NCBI GenBank assembly: GCA_016764015.1
Contig: JAESSR010000097.1
Location: 1 to 11,834 of the forward strand
Source: Phycisphaerales bacterium
GTDB lineage: Bacteria > Planctomycetota > Phycisphaerae > Phycisphaerales > UBA1924
Length of the DNA stretch: 11,834 bases
Direction of reading: 5' to 3'
This document shows positions 7,448 through 11,834 of this stretch, one piece after another. Each line of letters begins with the position of its first letter. Positions within the stretch are counted from its first letter, which is position 1. The notes under the pieces are model-generated. The model had not been told where the DNA came from. It ran no database searches and saw nothing but the letters and a program-made list of their open reading frames with translations. Made by a program: the position numbers and the translations under genes.

Positions 7448-7508
7448 ATATTTATTGAGAATACGGCTTATTTGCATGCAAAGGCCGGTTGAGGCGGAAA
7501 TATTTATT
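7448..7508. promoter_or_regulatory. candidate operator: 12-bp palindrome between two AT-rich direct repeats
   Basis: The 244-bp divergent region 7350-7593 holds a perfect palindrome TTTGCATGCAAA (7471-7482). It sits almost at the centre between two copies of ATATTTATT (7448-7456 and 7500-7508). The copies are 52 bases apart, close to five helical turns. The region is visibly more AT-rich than its neighbours. Such a layout suits binding of a dimeric regulator that could control the TPR/sigma-like pair, the secreted protein, or both. No regulator can be named from the site. Confidence 0.4.
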
Positions 7509-7516
7509 TACATAAG
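7489..7516 (+). promoter_or_regulatory. candidate promoter of the secreted Arg-rich protein
   Basis: TTGAGG (7489-7494) and CATAAG (7511-7516) with a 16-base spacer, about 78 bases before the ATG at 7594. Each matches the sigma-70 consensus at 4 of 6 positions. The palindrome at 7471-7482 lies just upstream of the -35 element, where an activator or repressor could act. The leader also has an 8-bp direct repeat AAGTCGGC (7552-7559 and 7564-7571). The promoter call is weak. Confidence 0.28.
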
Positions 7517-7593
7517 TCAGTCGTCACAAACATACCCGGTTCATTTGCAGCAAGTCGGCATGGAAGTCGGCCCATACATAAAGGAGAACACGA

Positions 7594-8097
7594 ATGAACC
7601 GTCAGAAAAACCATTTGAATCAAATCACCAAAGCCGCCCTCATCAGTATGCTGATCGTCATCGCGGGGGTCTCATCAACTGCGAGTGCAGGATCAGATCG
7701 AGACGGGTATCGACGCGGCGAACACCGCAGTGGACATCGGTACAACGATTCGTATAGGTATGGTCATCGCCCTGAATATGCCGGGCGGATAACTATCGAC
7801 GGGTACTCGACTTCTATCAGGTCGGACCGTCCGATGAATCGGCAGATTGTGCGAGCATTTAGGAATCGTGGGTATGATGCCCGGATACACGATGGGCGCA
7901 TCGTGATTGATTACGGCTATTGCCAGCCGACAGTCCGGTGGTCGACAGATCGGTACAAAGCTCGATTCCATTGGGACTCTTCATATAACGAACTGACCAT
8001 CTCGCTCAAACGATACAGTCGCCATAGCTCCGTGCATCGTCGCCGAAGCCCGAATGGGGTTGGCCGTCGATCAATCTGGCGGGGACATCATGATTAA
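7594..8097 (+). CDS. small secreted Arg-rich protein of unknown function
   Basis: A 167-residue protein that I do not recognise. It starts with a classic signal peptide: basic N-terminus MNRQKNHLNQITK, hydrophobic AALISMLIVIAGV, and S-T-A-S-A cleavage before Gly33. The start is firm because AAGGAG (7581-7586) is 7 bases from the ATG. The mature part is 135 residues with 27 Arg (20%) plus many Tyr and His, and a single Cys (110). Residues 33-62 are low complexity (Arg, Tyr, His, Gly, Ser). Residues 63-141 look folded, with beta-like segments RITIDGY, RIVIDYGY and NELTISLKRY around a helix NRQIVRAFRNRGY. The end (142-167) is again basic and disordered. High Arg suggests binding to anionic partners such as exopolysaccharide, nucleic acid or cell-surface polymer, but this is inference. 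It is a single-gene unit closed by the terminator at 8122-8147 and divergent from the TPR/sigma-like operon. Confidence 0.8.
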   Translation: MNRQKNHLNQITKAALISMLIVIAGVSSTASAGSDRDGYRRGEHRSGHRYNDSYRYGHRPEYAGRITIDGYSTSIRSDRPMNRQIVRAFRNRGYDARIHDGRIVIDYGYCQPTVRWSTDRYKARFHWDSSYNELTISLKRYSRHSSVHRRRSPNGVGRRSIWRGHHD

Positions 8098-8121
8098 ATG
8101 AACAGAACCTCCATTGAACTG

Positions 8122-8147
8122 AGCCCGGCAAAGAGCCGGGTTTTTTT
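8122..8147 (+). terminator. intrinsic terminator after the secreted Arg-rich protein
   Basis: CCCGGC (8124-8129) pairs with GCCGGG (8135-8140) across an AAAGA loop, followed directly by seven T (8141-8147). This is a textbook Rho-independent terminator, 25 bases after the stop of the secreted protein gene. Confidence 0.92.
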
Positions 8148-8156
8148 CATCGTGAA

Positions 8157-8182
8157 GTACTCGCATGAGTATGGGTGAGTAC
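8157..8182. promoter_or_regulatory. overlapping inverted repeats upstream of the FMN-reductase gene
   Basis: GTACTC (8157-8162) can pair with GAGTA (8167-8171) across four bases, or with GAGTAC (8177-8182) across 14 bases. The site lies between the preceding terminator and the oxidoreductase ATG, where an operator would be expected. It could bind a dimeric regulator or form alternative hairpins in the leader. I could not pick out a good -35/-10 pair here. Confidence 0.3.
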
Positions 8183-8226
8183 AGTTCTCCGCACTATCGA
8201 TCACTCTCGTAAGGATAAAGATACTC

Positions 8227-8817
8227 ATGGCTGAATCAACTTTAAAAGTCGCAATCATCTCGGGCAGTTTGCGTCAAGGATCGTTTAATACCGCTCTTGC
8301 CCGATTTGTTGCCAACAACATGGCATCGAGTGAAGGCTTTGAGATCGATGAGATATCGCTCGGTGACCTGGACTTGCCGATGTTCTCTGAAGACCTTGAA
8401 GCCAAAGGCATGCCCGCAATGGTGCTTGAACTCAAAGATCGATTGATCGCAGCCGATGCTGTATTGATTGCTTCACCAGAATACAACGGGTCGCTTTCGG
8501 GTGCATTGAAGAACGCGATCGATTGGGCTTCGCGTCCGCGTGAGGGCGAAGCGCCGTTGGCTTGTTTTAAGGGAAAGGTGGGCGGGTTGCTTGCCGCATC
8601 GCCGGGTGCGATTGGCGGGCTTCGTGGGTTGCGCCATGTTCGTCAGATTTTGACCCAACTTCACATGGTTGTTGTGCCAAGTGAGTTCGCACTCGGGGTT
8701 GCCCATGAAGCCTTTGATGATGCAGGTAATCTCAAAGATGAACGGGCCGCAACCATGGCCAAAGGCGTTGGGCTGGCGGTTGTAGAGATGACCAAGGCGT
8801 TGCAGAGCACAAAGTAA
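8227..8817 (+). CDS. NADPH-dependent FMN reductase family oxidoreductase
   Basis: A 196-residue flavodoxin-fold protein, the usual length for this family (YieF/ChrR, AzoR-like and related FMN reductases). It is cytoplasmic, with no signal peptide. The FMN phosphate loop is GSLRQGSFN (13-21) after the first strand VAIIS. The hallmark PEYNGSLSGALKNAIDW (84-100) contacts the flavin and the dimer partner. SPGAIGGLRG (125-134) is the third conserved loop. Such enzymes transfer electrons from NAD(P)H to FMN and on to quinones, azo compounds or metals; the physiological acceptor cannot be read. The AAGGA before the ATG is 11 bases away, longer than ideal, but homology starts right after residue 5. 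It lies between the upstream terminator and the convergent hutI gene, so it is probably monocistronic. Confidence 0.9.
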   Translation: MAESTLKVAIISGSLRQGSFNTALARFVANNMASSEGFEIDEISLGDLDLPMFSEDLEAKGMPAMVLELKDRLIAADAVLIASPEYNGSLSGALKNAIDWASRPREGEAPLACFKGKVGGLLAASPGAIGGLRGLRHVRQILTQLHMVVVPSEFALGVAHEAFDDAGNLKDERAATMAKGVGLAVVEMTKALQSTK

Positions 8818-8829
8818 AGGGGCGAGAGG

Positions 8830-8843
8830 TAGCACCAGTGCTA
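8830..8843. terminator. weak inverted repeat between convergent genes
   Basis: TAGCACCAGTGCTA is a perfect inverted repeat that overlaps the hutI stop codon (8841-8843) and lies 12 bases past the oxidoreductase stop. It may help end transcription from both sides. The stem is short, the loop is tight, and neither strand has a proper T run, so it is a poor intrinsic terminator. Confidence 0.25.
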
Positions 8844-10067
8844 TGAAACTATTTGGCCGTTGCAGATGACGGTGTCGATGTGGTTGCCGCCGAAGGTGTA
8901 GCCGAGTTGGCGTTCGTCTTGATGGCGGAGGATGACAATATCCGCTTGTTTTCCAGGCGCGATTGAGCCAAGGTCATCGAACCCGAGCAGGTGGGCGCCG
9001 TTGATTGTTGATGCGGTAATCGCTTGGGCTGCAGTGATTCCGAGGTTTCGGACAGCGAGGGCAATGCTCATCGGCATCGACAGGCATGGGGCTGAACCAG
9101 GATTCACATTGGTTGCGATTGCCAGTGCGCCATCGGCGGCAATGAATGATTTTCCATCCGCGTATCGGCCATCGACATGGAATCCTGAGCATGGGAGCAT
9201 GACACCCATTGTGCGCGACTTGGCGAGATTTGCGAGTGATTCAGGATTGGTCGCTTCGAGATGATCGACGCTGAGTGCGCCGAGTTCGATGGCGGCTTTA
9301 ACCATGCCCAATGAGTTAAACTGGTCGGCATGAATCCGCAGCGGATGCCCGAGGGCTTTGGCGGCTTGGAATAGTTCTACGGTTTCCTCGACCGACCATG
9401 CGCCGTCTTCGGTGTAGGCATCGATCGTGATGCCGGGGTATTTGGCATGGACGGCGGGGAGTGTTTCATCGATGGTTTGTTTGACAAAATCATCGACGGC
9501 TGAATCCTTCGCGTGCCCGATGCATGCCGTGGGGGAGATTCGTCCTGCCCATGATTTGGCTGCGATGGAAATGGCGTCGAGCATTTTGAGTTCGTCTGCG
9601 GTACTTAGGCCATAGCCGGATTTTATTTCGCAAGCCGTCGTTCCTTCGGCGAGCATCCAGATGAGACGATCGAGTAAGGACGATGCGAGTTCTTCAACAC
9701 TTGCTTGGCGGACGGCTCGGACTGTGGACATGATGCCGCCGCTGGCTTTGAGGATTTCGAGATAAGTCGCGCCGGCTTGTTTTTGTTCCCATTCATCGAG
9801 CCGTTCACCGGCCCAGCATGCGTGGGTGTGGCAATCGACAAACGCGGGCATGACGACTTTGCCTTGGGCATCGATGATGGATGCGGTAGATGGGATGTCA
9901 ATTGATTCCCCGACTTGCGAGATCAGTCCATTTTCAATAAGGATTGAACCGGTGTTGATTGCAGCGAGTTCGTTCATCTCTTCGCCGTGTCTTGGTGATG
10001 AACCCTGTGCGAGCGTGAGGATTCGGGCGTTGGTGATGGCGATTGGATGAGTCATTGGCTTGATCAT
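8841..10067 (-). CDS. hutI: imidazolonepropionase HutI
   Basis: A 408-residue amidohydrolase of normal family length. It hydrolyses 4-imidazolone-5-propionate to N-formimino-glutamate, the third step of histidine degradation, in the cytoplasm. Visible family marks: metal-site CHTH (79-82), GATYLEI and GGIMSTVRAVR (99-120), EIKSGYGLSTADELKML (147-163), HADQF (246-250), SVDHLEATN (266-274), LPCSGFH (291-297), VNPGSAP (321-327), and the C-terminal GSIAPGKQADIVIL (367-380). His80, His82 and His246 are present. However, the residue before VNPG is Asn320 (codon AAT), where most HutI proteins have the metal-binding Asp. The ATG at 10067 overlaps the hutG stop as ATGA, implying coupled translation. 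A second ATG four codons on is also possible. It is the last gene of the visible hutU-hutG-hutI operon. Confidence 0.92.
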   Translation of the reverse strand: MIKPMTHPIAITNARILTLAQGSSPRHGEEMNELAAINTGSILIENGLISQVGESIDIPSTASIIDAQGKVVMPAFVDCHTHACWAGERLDEWEQKQAGATYLEILKASGGIMSTVRAVRQASVEELASSLLDRLIWMLAEGTTACEIKSGYGLSTADELKMLDAISIAAKSWAGRISPTACIGHAKDSAVDDFVKQTIDETLPAVHAKYPGITIDAYTEDGAWSVEETVELFQAAKALGHPLRIHADQFNSLGMVKAAIELGALSVDHLEATNPESLANLAKSRTMGVMLPCSGFHVDGRYADGKSFIAADGALAIATNVNPGSAPCLSMPMSIALAVRNLGITAAQAITASTINGAHLLGFDDLGSIAPGKQADIVILRHQDERQLGYTFGGNHIDTVICNGQIVS

Positions 10068-10939
10068 TTGGAACGCTCGCTGAATCCACGGAGGAAAGTG
10101 AGGAACATACGGGCGGCGATGCGGGCAGTGCGATCATCGCGATCGTAGGGTGGTGAGAGCTCCATGATATCAAAGCATCGGACGAGTGGATTTTGTCCGG
10201 CGCGGAGTACCCACTCCTCAGTTTGTTTTGATGACCAGCCGCAGGCGTTGTGTGCGCTCACGCCGGGGGCGTGGGCTTGATCGATGACATCCATGTCGAG
10301 CGAGACGAATGTGTTTTCGGTTGGCCAAGCGGAGTCAGGATTGTCATTTGAAGCGATGGAGCCGCCGTTGTTGGTGAACCATTGGACATGTTCGTTGGTG
10401 TTTGCGTTGGGATCGAATCCATGAATCTGCATGGATTTTGCAGCTCCTGTTTCGAGTAGTTTTCGGAAGGGCATGCCTGAGCCATCGGTTTCGCGAACAT
10501 CGAGATGAGCATCGAAATACACGCCGTGCATAGGCCCAGAGTGATCCGCGACGGCTCGGACAAACGGGAAGGTGAGGTCATGCCCGCCGCCGATAACGAT
10601 TGGAAAGAGTCCGAGATCAAGGATGGATTTGACCGCTTCGGTGACACGCCGATGGGTTTCGTGGAGATCGCCGGGGACGCTGTCGACATTGCCTGCATCA
10701 AAGACGGTTGGCCAATCCCATCCGCTTGGTTGTGCAACGCCATATTTGGCGAGTGCCTTGCGGAAAGCCGTAGGTCCTTCTTTGGCGCCGAGACGCCCAT
10801 TGTTGAGTCCTACACCAGTGTCATCGGGGAGTCCGATGAGTGCAATCTGACAGCCATCGGGTTTCGATCGGATGAGCGATGCGAACTTCGACGATGGGAT
10901 GTTGTCCCACGAAACGGGATTGAGGTAGTTGGTGGTCAT
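10064..10939 (-). CDS. hutG: formimidoylglutamase HutG (arginase/ureohydrolase family)
   Basis: A 291-residue protein of the arginase fold. All manganese ligands of the family are visible: His120 in GGGHDL; Asp143, His145 and Asp147 in DAHLD; Asp215 and Asp217 in SLDMDVID. A conserved Glu260 in ELSPPYD is also present. By sequence alone it could be an agmatinase or another ureohydrolase. Its place between hutU and hutI makes formimidoylglutamase (N-formimino-glutamate to glutamate plus formamide) by far the most likely role, which means the pathway here is the one-step, formamide-releasing route. The ATG is 5 bases after the hutU stop and its TGA overlaps the hutI ATG, so the three genes form a tight operon. 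No clear Shine-Dalgarno precedes the start; translation may be coupled to hutU. Confidence 0.88.
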   Translation of the reverse strand: MTTNYLNPVSWDNIPSSKFASLIRSKPDGCQIALIGLPDDTGVGLNNGRLGAKEGPTAFRKALAKYGVAQPSGWDWPTVFDAGNVDSVPGDLHETHRRVTEAVKSILDLGLFPIVIGGGHDLTFPFVRAVADHSGPMHGVYFDAHLDVRETDGSGMPFRKLLETGAAKSMQIHGFDPNANTNEHVQWFTNNGGSIASNDNPDSAWPTENTFVSLDMDVIDQAHAPGVSAHNACGWSSKQTEEWVLRAGQNPLVRCFDIMELSPPYDRDDRTARIAARMFLTFLRGFSERSK

Positions 10940-10944
10940 TAGGA

Positions 10945-11834
10945 TTATGTGCTCATTGGGATGTCAACGCCTTGATCCTTGCCGCATTGGGTCGCGTCTT
11001 CGTAACCCGCGTCGGCATGGCGGAAGATGCCCATCATTGGGTCGTTCTTGAGCACGCGTTCGAGCCGTTTGGCGGCTTCTGGTGTGCCGTCGGCGACGAT
11101 GACTTGCCCAGCGTGTTGGGAGAAGCCGATACCAACGCCGCCGCCGTGATGGAAGCTGACCCAACTCGCGCCCGATGCGATGTTGACGGCAAAGTTAAGC
11201 AATGGCCAATCGGACACGGCATCGGTGCCGTCCTTCATGGATTCCGTTTCGCGGTTGGGGGAGGCGACTGAGCCGCAGTCGAGATGATCGCGTCCGATGA
11301 CGATTGGTGCCGAGACGGCTTTTGCTTGGACCATGTTATTGAAGAGCAACCCGGCTTTGTCTCGCTCACCGAGCCCGAACCAGCAGATGCGACACGGCAA
11401 GCCTTGGAACGCAAACTTTGGTTTGCAGTTTTTGAAATCACCCGCAAGCAATGCTTCTGGGTTGGCGTGGCAGCTCAGGAGCCAGTTGTGGAGGCGGTCG
11501 TTGTAGCCACCATCGCCTTTGGGGAAGAGTTGGAGCAGGGCGTAATCGGTTTTGTAGATATCTTGGGGATCGCCTGAAAGGGCACACCAGCGGAACGGGC
11601 CACGCCCGAGGCAGAACTGCGGACGGATGTAGGCGGGGACAAACCCTGGGAATGCGAAAGCATCCTTGAAACCCTCGTCGAAGGCACGCTGGCGGATGTT
11701 GTTGCCGTAATCAAAGGTGACTGCGCCGCGTTTTTGGAGATCGACCATCGCTTCGACATGCTTGCGCATGCTCGCGAGGCTGAGTTTCTGGTACGCAGCG
11801 GGGTCATCAAGTCGGGCTTGGTTTGCTTCTTCGA
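10945..11834 (-). CDS. hutU: urocanate hydratase HutU, C-terminal part
   Basis: Partial gene: the C-terminal 295 residues are visible and the 5' part lies beyond the right edge (the family is about 550-560 residues). It converts urocanate to 4-imidazolone-5-propionate using tightly bound NAD+. Conserved blocks: [55 protein letters not shown] (start of block), [53 protein letters not shown] and [10 protein letters not shown]. The open frame runs to position 11834 without a stop, so the Met at 11769 is internal and not the start. Between LFP and FQG there are 37 residues, where the Pseudomonas enzyme has about 17 as I recall it. The C-terminal end (VDIPMST) resembles other HutU proteins. It is the first visible gene of the hut operon; hutH is presumably further upstream or elsewhere. 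Confidence 0.95.
   Translation of the reverse strand, partial: EEANQARLDDPAAYQKLSLASMRKHVEAMVDLQKRGAVTFDYGNNIRQRAFDEGFKDAFAFPGFVPAYIRPQFCLGRGPFRWCALSGDPQDIYKTDYALLQLFPKGDGGYNDRLHNWLLSCHANPEALLAGDFKNCKPKFAFQGLPCRICWFGLGERDKAGLLFNNMVQAKAVSAPIVIGRDHLDCGSVASPNRETESMKDGTDAVSDWPLLNFAVNIASGASWVSFHHGGGVGIGFSQHAGQVIVADGTPEAAKRLERVLKNDPMMGIFRHADAGYEDATQCGKDQGVDIPMST

Noticed and set aside
7410..7757. 115-codon plus-strand frame overlapping the secreted protein
   Set aside because: It starts in the promoter region, lacks a ribosome binding site, and overlaps the signal-peptide gene that has a perfect one.
10505..10942. 145-codon plus-strand frame opposite hutG
   Set aside because: hutG has all metal-ligand motifs on the minus strand; the plus frame is a shadow.
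1..11834. Mobile elements, CRISPR arrays, tRNA genes, defence systems
   Set aside because: No transposase, integrase, regular spaced repeats, cloverleaf-like sequence or defence-gene motif was seen by eye on either strand.

Overview
The window looks like chromosomal DNA from a free-living bacterium. My best guess is a planctomycete, possibly of the Phycisphaerae type. This rests only on the gene mix and protein flavour: a full-length HrpA helicase, a BtpA-family protein in a non-photosynthetic setting, a one-step arginase-family Hut pathway, and unusual sigma-like and TPR proteins. No rRNA, tRNA, CRISPR array, transposase or integrase is visible, and coding density is high.

Layout from left to right. 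(1) Positions 1-128 (-) hold the first 42 codons of a POT-family peptide transporter that runs off the left edge. Divergent from it, across a 157-bp gap, is a two-gene (+) unit: a BtpA/SgcQ-family TIM-barrel protein (286-1098) and, 3 bp later, the large DEAH-box RNA helicase HrpA (1102-4986). (2) Convergent to hrpA, on (-), is an exported peroxiredoxin-like thiol protein (5077-5730) followed by a clear intrinsic terminator (5005-5046). Upstream of it on the same strand are a sigma-70-like protein with a C-terminal membrane helix (5812-6639) and a TPR protein (6636-7349), which overlap by ATGA. (3) Divergent from the TPR/sigma-like pair, across a 244-bp AT-rich intergenic region with a 12-bp palindrome, is a small secreted Arg-rich protein (7594-8097, +) that ends in a strong intrinsic terminator. 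(4) A NADPH-dependent FMN-reductase-family gene (8227-8817, +) follows. (5) The right end is a histidine-utilisation operon on (-), transcribed hutU (partial, cut by the right edge) - hutG - hutI. It converts urocanate to imidazolonepropionate, then to formiminoglutamate, then to glutamate plus formamide. The hutH that would supply urocanate is not in the window.

The housekeeping and catabolic genes are ordinary. The part most worth a second look is the centre (about 5812-8097). A TPR protein is translationally coupled to a sigma-like protein that carries a transmembrane segment, a signal-peptidase-like site and a 42-residue tail with a repeated GEQ(S/T)GGR motif. This pair sits opposite a secreted Arg-rich protein of unknown function. 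That these form one signalling module is inference, not something the sequence proves. A smaller oddity is that HutI has Asn where the family's metal-binding Asp normally sits.
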